Shown piece by piece: positions 17,382-27,412 of a stretch of DNA of 64,000 bases. A model generated the notes under the pieces. That model saw only the letters and a program-made list of their open reading frames with translations. It was not told where the DNA came from and ran no database searches. The position numbers were made by a program, and so were the translations under genes. Source of the DNA: Ralstonia pickettii (GTDB lineage Bacteria; Pseudomonadota; Gammaproteobacteria; Burkholderiales; Burkholderiaceae); assembly GCF_000607165.1 (NCBI RefSeq), contig NZ_JFZG01000024.1, positions 1-64,000 on the forward strand, written 5' to 3'. Position 1 is the first letter of the stretch. Each line of letters opens with the position of its first letter.

Positions 17382-18395
17382 ATGGCGCAAATCTGCATCG
17401 TGGGGGCCGGCTCGATCGGCTGCTATCTGGGTGGCCGTCTGCTGGCAGCCGGTGCCGATGTTTCGCTGGTCGGCCGCGCGCGCATCGGCAACGCACTGCG
17501 TGAGCACGGCCTCACCTTGACGGACTACCGCAACGGCCGCTGGCAGGTACCGGCGGCTGAGGTGCGCTACGCGACCGATCCCGGCGCGGCCGCCGATGCC
17601 GATCTCGTGCTCGTCACGGTCAAATCTGCAGCCACGCAGTCCGTGGCCGATGAGCTGAAGCCCCTGCTGCGCGCGGGCGCCATCGTCATCAGCTTCCAGA
17701 ACGGTCTTGGCAACGCCGACGTGCTGCGGGCCACCCTGCCGCAGCAGACCGTGCTGGCTGGCATGGTGCCCTTCAATGTGATGCAGCCTGGCCCCGGCGC
17801 CTTCCACCAAGGCACGGGCGGTGAGCTGGAAGTGGCAGCGTCACCCTTGCTGCAGCCGTTTCTCGGTGATTTCCTCCGCGCGGGTCTGGCGCTCACGGAA
17901 CGGACCGACATGACAGCCGTGCAGTGGGCCAAGCTGCTGCTCAACCTGAACAACGCCATCAACGCACTGGCCAACCGGCCACTGAAAGAAGAGCTGTCGC
18001 AGCGTGCATATCGGCGCTGCCTCGCGCTGGCGCAAATGGAGGCGCTGCGGCTGCTGTCGCGCGCGGGCATCCAGCCCGCCAAGCTGACGCCCATACCGCC
18101 CGCCTGGATTCCACGCCTGCTCGCCACACCCGATGCGGTGTTTGCGCGGCTGGGCGGCAAGATGCTCGCCATTGATCCGCTCGCGCGTTCGTCCATGTCC
18201 GACGACCTTGCCGCCGGACGCACGACCGAAGTCGACTGGATCAACGGCGAAGTTGTGCGCCTGGCGGAGCGCCTGGGGCAACGCGCCCCCGTGAACGCGC
18301 AGCTGTGTGCGATGGTGCATGCCGCCGAATCTGCTGCCACGCGCCCAAGCTGGTCAGGCAGTGATCTGCTGGCGGCCTTGCGGGCTGCGGGTTAG
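17382..18395 (+). CDS. panE: 2-dehydropantoate 2-reductase family protein (PanE/ApbA)
   Basis: A 337-residue NADPH-dependent reductase with the Rossmann motif GAGSIGCYLGG at residues 8-18, TVKSAATQ near 75, ISFQNGLGN near 107 and AVQWAKLLLNLNNAINAL near 185, the last holding the catalytic Lys. The expected reaction is ketopantoate to pantoate in coenzyme A synthesis. The family has many paralogues acting on other 2-oxo acids, so the substrate is not certain. Its last four bases overlap the 3' end of the convergent Crp-type gene. Confidence 0.8.
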   Translation: MAQICIVGAGSIGCYLGGRLLAAGADVSLVGRARIGNALREHGLTLTDYRNGRWQVPAAEVRYATDPGAAADADLVLVTVKSAATQSVADELKPLLRAGAIVISFQNGLGNADVLRATLPQQTVLAGMVPFNVMQPGPGAFHQGTGGELEVAASPLLQPFLGDFLRAGLALTERTDMTAVQWAKLLLNLNNAINALANRPLKEELSQRAYRRCLALAQMEALRLLSRAGIQPAKLTPIPPAWIPRLLATPDAVFARLGGKMLAIDPLARSSMSDDLAAGRTTEVDWINGEVVRLAERLGQRAPVNAQLCAMVHAAESAATRPSWSGSDLLAALRAAG

Positions 18396-19084
18396 TCGGC
18401 GCCGGCCTCGCTCGCGTCCAGCAACAACGTCATGTCCTGAATCTCGATGTGGCCATAGCGCAGGCGGATCGCGCCGAGTTTGACCAGCGCCTGCAGCTCC
18501 TTGCTGAGCGTCTGCCGGCTGATGCCCAACATCATCGCCAGCGCGTCTTGCGAGGTGGAGATGCTCGCGCGGCCTTCTGCCGATTGCGACACATCGCCGT
18601 GCGCCAGTGAAGCAATACGCCGCGCCACACGTGCCCGCGTACCGTGCAGCGCCGCACTCGCCAGTGAGCCATACGCCAGGCGCAAGCGCGTCGCCACCAG
18701 CCGCGCAATCGCTCCGGCAAATGCGGCATCGCGCATCAGTGCTTCAAAGCGCGCCACGCTCACCCCCAGCACGTCCGAATCTTCCAGCGCGATTGCACAA
18801 TGGCCGCGCGGTTGTTGATCAAGCGTCGACACCCCGCCAAACCAGTTGCCAGGTTCCACCAACGTGAGGATGGCCTCATCTCCGTCAGCGTTGAAGATGG
18901 AAAGTTTGAGCGCGCCACTGGCCACGCCAAAGAAGGCATGCGAACCGGCGTCCATCGGATCGCCCTGGCGAAAGAGAAATGCGCCGGCTGCGATGTGCAG
19001 GGGCACCGCAGCTTCGAGCAGCGCATCGGCCACGTGCGGTGGCAGGCTCTGGAACCATGGGTTGGTGGTAAATGCGTGCGTCAC
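18392..19084 (-). CDS. Crp/Fnr family transcriptional regulator
   Basis: About 230 residues: an N-terminal cyclic-nucleotide-binding-like beta roll (about 5-125, with FRQGDPMDAGSHAFFGVASGALKLS) and a C-terminal winged helix (about 150-220, with SQDALAMMLGISRQTLSKELQALVKLGAIRL). No N-terminal cysteine cluster of Fnr type is present, so it does not look like an oxygen sensor. A GTG at 19084 is proposed; an ATG at 19126 would overlap the upstream oxygenase gene by 25 bases. Ligand and targets unknown. Confidence 0.85.
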   Translation of the reverse strand: MTHAFTTNPWFQSLPPHVADALLEAAVPLHIAAGAFLFRQGDPMDAGSHAFFGVASGALKLSIFNADGDEAILTLVEPGNWFGGVSTLDQQPRGHCAIALEDSDVLGVSVARFEALMRDAAFAGAIARLVATRLRLAYGSLASAALHGTRARVARRIASLAHGDVSQSAEGRASISTSQDALAMMLGISRQTLSKELQALVKLGAIRLRYGHIEIQDMTLLLDASEAGAD

Positions 19085-19101
19085 GATTCTGTTCCCACCC
19101 C

Positions 19102-19473
19102 TCAAGCCCGCCGCCCTAGCACCCATCCGACCGACAGCACATACCGGCTACCACCCACCACGCGCGTCACGCTGTGCTCGCACGCATCGGGGCGGAACAG
19201 CTTGATGCGCCGCGTCTGGAAGATCGGGCTGGCACAGACGAACTCGCCGCCCGCCCTCGGTGACTTCAGCACGATGTTCAGCCGATAGTGCCGACCGTTC
19301 GTTACGGGGTCGGTATGCGGCGGAATTTCTGAACCGTCCGGATAGCGGATCAGGTAGCTATCAAACGGGATGGGCCACAGCGCGGTGGCCAGCAGCATCT
19401 TGTCGTAGCCGGTGCCCTGGCGGCCGCGCTGCCAGCGGAAGGCTGTGCTGAAGAATGCGCGCAAGGAAGACAT
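19102..19473 (-). CDS. Small 2-oxoglutarate/Fe(II)-dependent oxygenase
   Basis: A compact 123-residue protein with all the metal and cosubstrate residues of prolyl-4-hydroxylase-like dioxygenases: H53 and D55 in PPHTDP, H100 in CEHSV and R110 in GGSRYVLSVGW. It should hydroxylate an unidentified substrate using 2-oxoglutarate and O2. The ATG at 19473 is chosen because an upstream ATG at 19569 would overlap the DUF2164 gene and add unrelated residues. No strong ribosome binding site is visible. Confidence 0.72.
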   Translation of the reverse strand: MSSLRAFFSTAFRWQRGRQGTGYDKMLLATALWPIPFDSYLIRYPDGSEIPPHTDPVTNGRHYRLNIVLKSPRAGGEFVCASPIFQTRRIKLFRPDACEHSVTRVVGGSRYVLSVGWVLGRRA

Positions 19474-19517
19474 GGAAGCGGAGCAGCCCGATGGAATCCG
19501 GGCATGGTAGCCGGGAA

Positions 19518-19781
19518 CTATCGGCGCTTGTCGAATTTCTTCCAGTACCCGAACGGCTCCTGATGGCACTCGTAGTCCAGCTCGGCCACACGCGTGTGCA
19601 GGCGTTCCTGCGCCTCCTGCACGGCAAGGTTGTAGACCACCGGGCCGATCTCTTCCAGAAAGAAACTCAGCAGCGCACCGGCCTGAATGTTGCCGATGCG
19701 CTCTTCCATGTGCTCGGTGAAGTAACGCTGGATGGATTGCACGGCCTCTTCGCGGACGTCGCGGTCAAGTTCGATGGGCAT
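19518..19781 (-). CDS. DUF2164 family protein
   Basis: An 87-residue protein matching the DUF2164 family: it starts MPIELDRDVREEAVQSIQRYF, continues with a helical middle (GALLSFFLEEIGPVVYNLAVQ) and ends in the conserved ELDYECHQEPFGYWKK. Function unknown; soluble and mostly helical. It lies between the 2OG oxygenase gene and treA in the same direction, 33 bases from treA. Confidence 0.85.
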   Translation of the reverse strand: MPIELDRDVREEAVQSIQRYFTEHMEERIGNIQAGALLSFFLEEIGPVVYNLAVQEAQERLHTRVAELDYECHQEPFGYWKKFDKRR

Positions 19782-19814
19782 GCGAGGGGCTCAGTGGCGG
19801 ATGGAACCGCCAGC

Positions 19815-21428
19815 TTACTGCCCGCGGCCATACGCATCCAGCAGCTTGAGCGTGACACCGTTGGTCCAGCCGAAGCCGTCCTGCAACGGGTATTCCCCTC
19901 CGCCACCGCCCGTGCCCGTTCCATCCACGATGTATTTCTCGACGAGCTTCTGCTGGCTGGCGTAGAGCTGCTCGACGCTGCCGAGAAAACGCTCGCCGAT
20001 TGCCTGCGCGAGTGGCTGCCAGCCGTATCGCTGCGCACCGCGCAGCGCGATCCATTGCAGCGGCGCCCAGCCGTTGGGCGCATCCCACTGCTGGCCTGTC
20101 TTGAAGGTGGTGGTGGACAGCCCGCCCACCTGCAGCAGCGCCTGCTGCGTCCACTGCAACGTCTTCCACGCGCGGTCTGGCCGTGCGGCGCCCACAAACA
20201 GCGGATACGTCATCGCAGCAGACTTGTTATCGCGAATGCGGCCGAGCTGCCAGTCGTAGTCTGCATAGTAGCCGGCGGGGTGCCACAGGTAGCGCTCGAT
20301 GGCGACGGAACGTTTTCCGGCGCGCACGGAATACTCGACCGTGCATGCAAAATCGCGCGCCGCTGTGCAGCCGCGCGCGATGGTCTTCTCCAGTTGGAAC
20401 ATCAGGCTGTTCAAATCCACCGGCACGATCGACGTGGTGCGAATGGTGCCCAGCGTGGCGTTGTCGCCGAACCAGCGCGAGCTGAAATCCCAGCCGCTTT
20501 CGGCCGCTGCGCGCAGGTCGCGCCAGACTTCGTTGGCGGGGCGTGCGGGTGTTTGCTGCGCGGTGGTCATGTCTTGCAGATAGGACTCGGGGCGCGGGGT
20601 GTCCTGGTCGTCCCAGTAACGGTTGAGGACAACGCCGTCGCGCATGACGACGACGTTGTTGCTCGCCTGCCCGACGGGCGTGGTGGTGGCGCCGCGCATC
20701 CAGTACGCATACTCCTTGCGCAGTTGCGGCAGGTAGCGCTTGAGCGCCGCGTCGCCCTCCTGCTGAGCGGCCAGCTCGACCATCAACGCAAAGAACGGCG
20801 GCTGCGAGCGGCTGAGGTAATACGTGCGATTTCCGTTGGGAATGTGGCCGAACTGATCAATGGCATAGGCGAAATTGTCTAGCATGTTATCGACCAGGTC
20901 TTCGCGGCCAGCCTCCTGCAGACCCAGCATGGTGAAGTAGGTATCCCAGTAATAGCCCTCGCGAAAACGGCCGCCGGGCACGACGTACGGCTTGGGCAGA
21001 GGAATGAGCGAGCTGTTGTCAGGCGCGGTGGTCGTCGTGCGCGTGAGCGCCGGCCAGAGCCAGTCGATGTGTGCGCGCAAGGTCTGCCCTGCAGGCGGTG
21101 TCACGGGCGTATCCACCGGTGACGTGAAGTACTGATCGACAAACGCCTTGAGCGAGAAACCCGGCACGTTCTTCTGTGCCTGGTAGGCCTGCAGGATGAC
21201 GGCCGGTGCGGCTTTGGGCACCGCATCGACAAACGTCTTCTGGTCCGGATACACCTGCGCGGTCTGCACGGCCACGAACAAGTCGCCGTAGAGCTTGTCG
21301 GGCGACGGCGGCAGCGCGGCACCCACGCCCACATCGGCCAATGCGGACGACGCCGCCAAACCGAACGCCAGCCATGCAGCAACATTGGCCGCGCGGTGCC
21401 GGATCAAAAAGTGAGCCTGTCGATGCAT
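19815..21428 (-). CDS. treA: Periplasmic trehalase (GH37)
   Basis: A 537-residue glycoside hydrolase family 37 enzyme that splits trehalose into two glucose molecules in the periplasm. Both family signatures are present: [15 protein letters not shown] near residue 155 and [10 protein letters not shown] near 450, plus a glycine-rich [20 protein letters not shown] end. A signal peptide (about 1-32, ending SALA) indicates export. Two ATGs lie close together; 21428 is chosen because AGGAG is 6 bases upstream of it. The glucose could feed the glk/zwf/edd pathway encoded about 16 kb away. Confidence 0.95.
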   Translation of the reverse strand: MHRQAHFLIRHRAANVAAWLAFGLAASSALADVGVGAALPPSPDKLYGDLFVAVQTAQVYPDQKTFVDAVPKAAPAVILQAYQAQKNVPGFSLKAFVDQYFTSPVDTPVTPPAGQTLRAHIDWLWPALTRTTTTAPDNSSLIPLPKPYVVPGGRFREGYYWDTYFTMLGLQEAGREDLVDNMLDNFAYAIDQFGHIPNGNRTYYLSRSQPPFFALMVELAAQQEGDAALKRYLPQLRKEYAYWMRGATTTPVGQASNNVVVMRDGVVLNRYWDDQDTPRPESYLQDMTTAQQTPARPANEVWRDLRAAAESGWDFSSRWFGDNATLGTIRTTSIVPVDLNSLMFQLEKTIARGCTAARDFACTVEYSVRAGKRSVAIERYLWHPAGYYADYDWQLGRIRDNKSAAMTYPLFVGAARPDRAWKTLQWTQQALLQVGGLSTTTFKTGQQWDAPNGWAPLQWIALRGAQRYGWQPLAQAIGERFLGSVEQLYASQQKLVEKYIVDGTGTGGGGGEYPLQDGFGWTNGVTLKLLDAYGRGQ

Positions 21429-21634
21429 CGTCATCTCCTGCCTGGTGGACGGAAAGCCAGTCCAGAAAAGGAGACGCGGACAGCGTTGTCAAATCGACAG
21501 GTTTTGCGCAAAACAGCACCATGCCGAAGCGCCAGAAACGGCGCCATATCGGGCGCTGCGGGCAAGCAACTTGCTGATGCGCGGCGATGCTTGGCCCGCC
21601 CGTCGGGCCCGTCGGTCCTACGCTGGAACCTGCT

Positions 21635-22195
<561 letters not shown>

Positions 22196-22263
22196 GGCGG
22201 GCTCCCGTTGAAATTTAGGAGCGAGATGTTACGCCGCACGAATTGCCATTGCCTTGCGCGGCG

Positions 22264-23436
22264 CTACGCCACTGTAACGACGTTGCCAGCATCGGCAGCG
22301 CAGATCCGGTTGCGCCCCTGATGCTTGGCGTCGTACAGCGCGCGGTCTGCGCGTGCGCTCAGCCGGTCGAACGATTCGCCGGGTTGCCACGCCGCCACGC
22401 CACCGCTGATGCTGTAGCGGCACGGCTGCGCACCAGCCATGACAACTTGCGCGGCGGCAGCTTTGCGCAAGCGGTCTGCGAGATGCATGGCGTTGCCGCT
22501 GTCAGTGTCAGGCAGCAGCAGCGCAAACTCTTCGCCACCGATGCGCCCGAGCACGTCGGTCGGCCGCAGTTGCACATGCGCCATCTGCACGAACGCGCGC
22601 AGCACCGCATCGCCGGCAGCATGACCGAGGCTGTCGTTGATGCGCTTGAAGTGATCCAGATCGAGAATCAGCAATGCGAGCGGCTTGGCGTGTCGCTGCA
22701 CACGGCCGACATGGCGGCGCGCCAGCGCCTCAAAGCCCTGGCGCGACAGCGCACCGGTCAGGAAATCGCGGTTGGCCGCATCGCGCGCGTCGGCCAGCAG
22801 CGCGTCATGCACCATCAGCATGGCCGACATCGACAGGATGGGCATGATCGCCGCCGCCACCACGAGCAGCAGCACGCTGCCGGCGCTGGCAAACATGCTC
22901 GGGCTGGAAGCCGCGCCCAGCGTCAGGAAATAGACACCGCGTACGAGCTGACAGGCGCCGAACACGAGCGCAATGATGGCCGTGACCCGATACGGATAGG
23001 TCGGTCGACCGGCGGGCGAATGGCGCACCAGCATCCACGCCAGTGCCGTGCAGAATGCGGCGGAAAACAGCGTGGTCGAAAACACCCGCATGGGGATACT
23101 GTCGACGGCGTAGCGCCAATAGATGACTGCCACCCCCACCGCCGCCACGCCCGCCAGCAGGACCGGCCACTGCGGCCGGCGGCCGAGAAACCGCGCACAG
23201 CCCGCGTAGTAGGCAGCGCCACCCAGCGCCAACAAGACATTGGCCACAACCACCGAGAGGCTGTCAGGAATCTTCCCGCGCAGCAGGATCAATGGCAACG
23301 CCAGCACCACAGCCAGATTGGCACCAAACCATTCGGCAATGCCGGCCTTGCCGGCGCGCAGCAACGAACCCAGCAGCCCCAGGAGCACAAAGCTCATCAG
23401 CGCCGACGTGGCAATGGCGACGCCTGGATCCAGCAT
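22264..23436 (-). CDS. Membrane-bound diguanylate cyclase (GGDEF)
   Basis: A 390-residue protein with six or seven hydrophobic helices (about 1-215) followed by a complete GGDEF domain. The active site is IGGEEFALL, and five residues upstream is RPTD, the RxxD inhibitory site, so it should make cyclic di-GMP from two GTP and be product-inhibited. The metal-binding segment LDLDHFKRINDSLGH is intact. The ATG at 23436 has GGAG 5 bases upstream. The membrane part is of the small MASE-like type; its signal is unknown. Confidence 0.9.
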   Translation of the reverse strand: MLDPGVAIATSALMSFVLLGLLGSLLRAGKAGIAEWFGANLAVVLALPLILLRGKIPDSLSVVVANVLLALGGAAYYAGCARFLGRRPQWPVLLAGVAAVGVAVIYWRYAVDSIPMRVFSTTLFSAAFCTALAWMLVRHSPAGRPTYPYRVTAIIALVFGACQLVRGVYFLTLGAASSPSMFASAGSVLLLVVAAAIMPILSMSAMLMVHDALLADARDAANRDFLTGALSRQGFEALARRHVGRVQRHAKPLALLILDLDHFKRINDSLGHAAGDAVLRAFVQMAHVQLRPTDVLGRIGGEEFALLLPDTDSGNAMHLADRLRKAAAAQVVMAGAQPCRYSISGGVAAWQPGESFDRLSARADRALYDAKHQGRNRICAADAGNVVTVA

Positions 23437-23601
23437 GAGCACTCCCGCAAGTCTTCTGTGGCGGGGATTCTACGAAAAGCGGCGCATTGCGGACATCACC
23501 GGGTGGTGGGGCACAACCTGGGCCGAAAGCCGCAAATCAACGCAGCCGGTGGCTTCCATCGTGTGATGACAACCCTTGCATGAAGGAGCCGTCGCGCAAG
23601 G

Positions 23602-23928
23602 TCAGGCCTTCGGCCCGAGATCGTCTACCGCATGTCCGCCGGCGGGCTGCAACGCAGCTTCGGCGGCGTCCACCTGTGCGGGCTCGGCGTCGATGGTCAG
23701 CAGAAAGCGCCCGCCGATCACGACATTCTGGAATTTGCGCTCGTAGGTCTCGGCGTTTTCGCCGCCGGGCTCGTAGTCGCCGCAGAGGAAGTTGCCGCAC
23801 AAGGCACCTGCCTCGTCGCCCTGGTGCGACAGCGCGACGCGCTCCAGCGTGAGGCCGGTGTTGAGCACGGCTTGGCGGGCTGCCTCAGCAGCAGCATGGT
23901 CTGTGAAGATGCGGACGATGGTTGGCAT
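23602..23928 (-). CDS. Hypothetical protein, 108 residues
   Basis: A small soluble protein beginning MPTIVRIFTDHAAAEAARQAV with an alternating beta/alpha pattern and the segment GALCGNFLCGDYEPGGENAETYERKFQNVV. The opening loosely recalls GS17M/YflT-type stress proteins, in which a beta strand plus an Ala-rich helix bind small ligands; I would not assign a function. The ATG at 23928 is well supported by GAGGAG 7 bases upstream, whereas the longer frame from 23967 is not. Confidence 0.75.
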   Translation of the reverse strand: MPTIVRIFTDHAAAEAARQAVLNTGLTLERVALSHQGDEAGALCGNFLCGDYEPGGENAETYERKFQNVVIGGRFLLTIDAEPAQVDAAEAALQPAGGHAVDDLGPKA

Positions 23929-24000
23929 GGGGTTCTCCTCGTCGTGGTGAACCCAAAGTTGACGCATCGGCCGTGCCCAGCGGCACGCCGGGCGGGTGGC

Positions 24001-24351
24001 TCAGAACAGCGCCATCTGCCGCATCCCAAACCCGATCGCCTCTTCCACCCGCATGCGCGCGTGCGTGAGCGACCCCTCGATGCCCGAGAGCGTGCCGGCC
24101 AGCCAGCGGTAAAGCAGCGGCGCCTGACCGCGCGGACTCAGGTGGATTTCACCGAGCTTCTTGCCGCGCTTGTCACGGTAGTAGTGGGAGCGGTAGCCGC
24201 GTTCCCAATGCGTGATCGGGCCGCGCCATCGGCGCAAGCGGCGGGGTTTGGTGGGGGACGTTTCGGCTGGTGATGCCGACGCTGGTTCCTCCCAGCCGAA
24301 AGCGGGTTTGGCAAACAGCGGCAAACCTTCCAGATCGGGGTAGAAATCCAT
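24001..24351 (-). CDS. Hypothetical basic protein, 116 residues
   Basis: Starts MDFYPDLEGLPLFAKPAFGWE, has an Arg/Pro-rich middle (KPRRLRRWRGPITHWERGYRSHYYRDKRGKKLG) and ends with a helical segment GIEGSLTHARMRVEEAIGFGMRQMALF. The WERGYRSHYY pattern suggests a conserved domain, but I do not recognise the family. Start chosen at the ATG 24351; the frame remains open upstream without coding character. It is divergent from the exported chorismate mutase gene. Confidence 0.65.
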   Translation of the reverse strand: MDFYPDLEGLPLFAKPAFGWEEPASASPAETSPTKPRRLRRWRGPITHWERGYRSHYYRDKRGKKLGEIHLSPRGQAPLLYRWLAGTLSGIEGSLTHARMRVEEAIGFGMRQMALF

Positions 24352-24559
24352 CGTCGTATGCTCAGCTAGCCGCGCCGCCGCAGGCTTTGCAGACAAACAC
24401 GGCGCGCAGCCCGCATGATACCTGGGTTTATGGCAGACAGCACGTGCAAACGGCCTAACGGCGGGCATCGGAACAACGTTGCGCACGTCGTCCGATCAGC
24501 GCTTCGGTATGATGGCCGTTCCCAGTTTCATGACACGCGGCAATCGACCGGTACCTAGC

Positions 24560-25138
24560 ATGAAGAACGCCCTTAACACGTTGATGACACCCCGAATCGC
24601 CTGCACCCTGTTGTTGGCGGCAAGCTTCGCCACCCAGGCCCACGCCCAGGAAGGCGCATTCGCGCCGCTACTCCGCCATCTGGCCGATCGGCTGGTCACC
24701 GCTGACCAGGTTGCGCTGAGCAAATGGGACAGCGGCCAGTCGGTCTACGACCCGGCGCGCGAGGACAAGGTCATCGCCAATGCCTCGGCGCAGGCGCCCG
24801 CCTACGGCTTGGCGGCGGCAGACGTGAGCAACGTCTTCACAGACCAGATCGAGGCGAACAAGGAGGTGCAATACGCCCTGCTGAACGACTGGCGCCGGGC
24901 CGGGGCTGCGCCCACCGCGCAACGGCAGAGCCTGCCGGATGTGATCCGCCCCAAGCTGGACGGGCTACAGAAATCCATCCTGCAAGCACTGCGCGACGCT
25001 GCCCCCGCACGCGGCCAGGCGGATTGCCCGGTGCAGGTAGCAAACGACATCGGCCGTGTCGTGCATGAGAAATCGCTCGACACCCTGCATCGGATTGCAC
25101 TGGACCGTGCAACGGCAAGGCTCTGCAGCCCCCGCTGA
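24560..25138 (+). CDS. Exported chorismate mutase (AroQ gamma class)
   Basis: About 192 residues: a signal peptide (about 1-30, ending HAHA-like ATQAHAQ) and a helical chorismate mutase domain. The segments LADRLVTADQVALSKWDSG, EDKVI and FTDQIEANKEVQYAL contain the Arg, Lys, Asp and Glu/Gln residues that line the AroQ active site. It converts chorismate to prephenate, but in the periplasm or outside the cell, where no biosynthetic role is known. The disulphide-type C-terminal half carries two Cys (ADCPVQ, ARLCSPR). The ATG at 24560 is the best fit to a signal peptide; an ATG at 24584 is possible. Confidence 0.85.
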   Translation: MKNALNTLMTPRIACTLLLAASFATQAHAQEGAFAPLLRHLADRLVTADQVALSKWDSGQSVYDPAREDKVIANASAQAPAYGLAAADVSNVFTDQIEANKEVQYALLNDWRRAGAAPTAQRQSLPDVIRPKLDGLQKSILQALRDAAPARGQADCPVQVANDIGRVVHEKSLDTLHRIALDRATARLCSPR

Positions 25139-25145
25139 TCCCATG

Positions 25146-25179
25146 AAAAAACGGCGCGGTCCTGAAAGGGCACGCGCCG
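25146..25179 (-). terminator. Rho-independent terminator of the pectin operon
   Basis: On the minus strand a 7-bp stem (CGGCGCG/CGCGCCG) with a 14-nt loop is followed directly by six T residues, 27 bases past the pectinesterase stop codon. It also sits just after the convergent chorismate mutase gene. Confidence 0.85.
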
Positions 25180-25206
25180 CAGCATCCGTCACGCTTGTTA
25201 GGGAAA

Positions 25207-27366
25207 TCAGGGCGTGGGCGTCCAGCTCGCGCCGTTGCCATCCTTGAAGCTGGCGAACACCTTGGCGGTGGTGTTGAGCCCGCTCAAATCAATGGCGCTG
25301 GTGGCATATTGGGTATCGCGACCCGACATGCTCAACGCATTGCCGGCCGCGTCCATGCTCAGCCATTCGCGCCACCCTGCGGTGGCGGTTGGTGTTCCGG
25401 GGTACGGTGCCATGGCGCCGTTGGTGTTCGGATCTTCCCAGCCGCCGCTTGCGATGTGTGTGCCCATCTTCGTGCTGATGTACGCAGCTGTGTCGCAATA
25501 CAGTTGAGCATTGCCGAAACTGCCGGTGCCCGTGTATTGCTGGGTGCAGTAGCTGTTCGCGGCCTGGGTGGCACCGGTCAGGGATCGTGCGAGATAGGTG
25601 GTCCCCGCAGGCACCGTGGCATCCGCGGTCAACGCGCTGTTGAGCACCACGAAGCCCGGGTAACCCGTGGCCGCACGGGCCTGGATGATGGCGTTGGCGC
25701 TATAGCTGCCGCCCGAGCCTGCAATCGGGTCAAACGTCGTATGCAGCTCGCTCTGCTCGAACAGTGCCGCATAGGGGGAGCCCCAGATGAAATCGACGTT
25801 TCCCGCAATGTAGGACTTGTAGTACCAGACCCAGCCCTTGGTCTGGATCGTATCCTGCGCGCTCAGGAAGTTCATGAAACTTGCCACCATGCGGCTGGCG
25901 GTCAGGGTTGAGGTGTTGTAGTAAAGCGCCTCGGCCTGGTTGTTGAAGTTCGACTGTCTGACGTGCGAGTTCTGCAACGTGAAGTTGGTGAGCTTGAGCA
26001 GGTCGGAGCCCTCCACCAGAAGGACAGATCTTCCGCCTCCCAGGGCGCGCCGGGTGCCGCTGCCTTCCGTCGTGAGCGTTGTGGCCGGTGCTGTCTTGCT
26101 GCCGCCGGTGCCCGGGTTGTAAGACTCCGAGTTGTCCTGGTAGACGATGGTGCCAGCCTGGCTCTGGCCCGAGATCGTCAGGTTATTCACGTTGCGCAGG
26201 AACAGCTGCTCGTTGTAGCTGCCATCCTGGATCGTGATCGTCTTGCTGGCAGACGCGTTCGCGCTGCTGTTGCGCATGATCCAGTCGAGCGCACCCTGTA
26301 CGGTGCGGAAGTCCGCCGTGCCGGTGCTGGCGACGGTCACGGCCGTCTGGGATGCCGGGGCGGCCTTGGTCGTGAAGGTCCACGCCGTAGGCGAGGTGAT
26401 GCCCGCAAAGGGCGTGCCGTTCATCTTGCCGGCCAATACACCGTTGTCGACGGTGACGTAGTACTTGGTGCCGTTGCTGAGCATGTTGTCATGCAGGCGG
26501 ATGGTGGCCGTATTGCCGGAAATCGTGACCGGCGTGTAGTACACATACCGCCACTGGGTCAGCCCGGTGTTGTTGCCCAGCGTGTCGATCTCGGTGTTGG
26601 CGGCCGGCATGTAGGTCTGCGTTTCGCCGCCGGCGGTGACCGGCGCTCCGCTGATATCGATCTGGTCGACCTGCACGCCCGTCGTGGCATTGAAGACCTT
26701 GACCAAGCCGGTTGCGCCCAAGGTGGGTGTGGCGTCAAAGCTGAGTTGCAGCCGTGTGTCGACATAGGCGGCGGTTTCTCCATTGGCGGGAACCAACCCG
26801 ACCGCGTTCGTCGAGCCTGACGACGAACCACCGGAAGACCCCGATCCGCTGGAAGCCGCCGCGACAGTCACTGACGTACTGCAACTGCCCTGAGCCGTGC
26901 AGCCCGACACCCCTTCGCCGGACGTCGAGACAGAACTGGTGAGGCTACCGGCGACTGTGGCCGTAGCCGTCAGGGTGACGGTCGCGGCGGCTCCGGCTGC
27001 GAGCCCCGCAGGAATCGTGCACGTGAGCGTGCTGACCGCCGGGCCGCATGTTGCACCCTGCGCGTTCACCGCGATACCGCCGACGTTGCCGGGCACGGTG
27101 GCCACCAGCGAAATGGTATCCCCGGTAGCGCCGCTTCCATTGTTCACGGCGGTGATCGTCCAGATCACACGATCGCCAACGGCGGCGCTCGTCTGGCTGG
27201 CGGTCTCGGACACATTCACAGAAGCGAGGTTGGCCGTTGCAGCCGAGCCGCCGCTTCCGCCGGTGGTGCTGCTGGCAGTGTCGGTGCCACTATCTCCGCC
27301 GCAGCCCGCCAACAGCAGTGCTGGCAGGGCTGCAACCACAACTGCGTGCTGGAACATTCTTGTCAT
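25207..27366 (-). CDS. Lipoprotein pectinesterase (CE8) with N-terminal Ig-like domains
   Basis: A 719-residue predicted lipoprotein (lipobox LLLAGC near residue 20) that demethylates pectin. After a Ser/Gly-rich linker come a DUF11-like repeat domain (about 50-175), a second linker and an Ig-like Big_5-type domain (about 190-350). The C-terminal CE8 domain (about 360-719) has DGSYNEQLFL, the catalytic QAEAL, AQDTIQ and GNVDFIWG motifs. Family enzymes are usually 330-430 residues, so the N-terminal half is extra. The ATG at 27366 follows GAGGAGACAACA. It is the second gene of an operon with the polygalacturonase, 46 bases apart. Confidence 0.9.
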   Translation of the reverse strand: MTRMFQHAVVVAALPALLLAGCGGDSGTDTASSTTGGSGGSAATANLASVNVSETASQTSAAVGDRVIWTITAVNNGSGATGDTISLVATVPGNVGGIAVNAQGATCGPAVSTLTCTIPAGLAAGAAATVTLTATATVAGSLTSSVSTSGEGVSGCTAQGSCSTSVTVAAASSGSGSSGGSSSGSTNAVGLVPANGETAAYVDTRLQLSFDATPTLGATGLVKVFNATTGVQVDQIDISGAPVTAGGETQTYMPAANTEIDTLGNNTGLTQWRYVYYTPVTISGNTATIRLHDNMLSNGTKYYVTVDNGVLAGKMNGTPFAGITSPTAWTFTTKAAPASQTAVTVASTGTADFRTVQGALDWIMRNSSANASASKTITIQDGSYNEQLFLRNVNNLTISGQSQAGTIVYQDNSESYNPGTGGSKTAPATTLTTEGSGTRRALGGGRSVLLVEGSDLLKLTNFTLQNSHVRQSNFNNQAEALYYNTSTLTASRMVASFMNFLSAQDTIQTKGWVWYYKSYIAGNVDFIWGSPYAALFEQSELHTTFDPIAGSGGSYSANAIIQARAATGYPGFVVLNSALTADATVPAGTTYLARSLTGATQAANSYCTQQYTGTGSFGNAQLYCDTAAYISTKMGTHIASGGWEDPNTNGAMAPYPGTPTATAGWREWLSMDAAGNALSMSGRDTQYATSAIDLSGLNTTAKVFASFKDGNGASWTPTP

Positions 27367-27412
27367 TGTTGTCTCCTCTTCTTCTTTTGGTATGAGCGTG
27401 ACGCAGTTGCGC

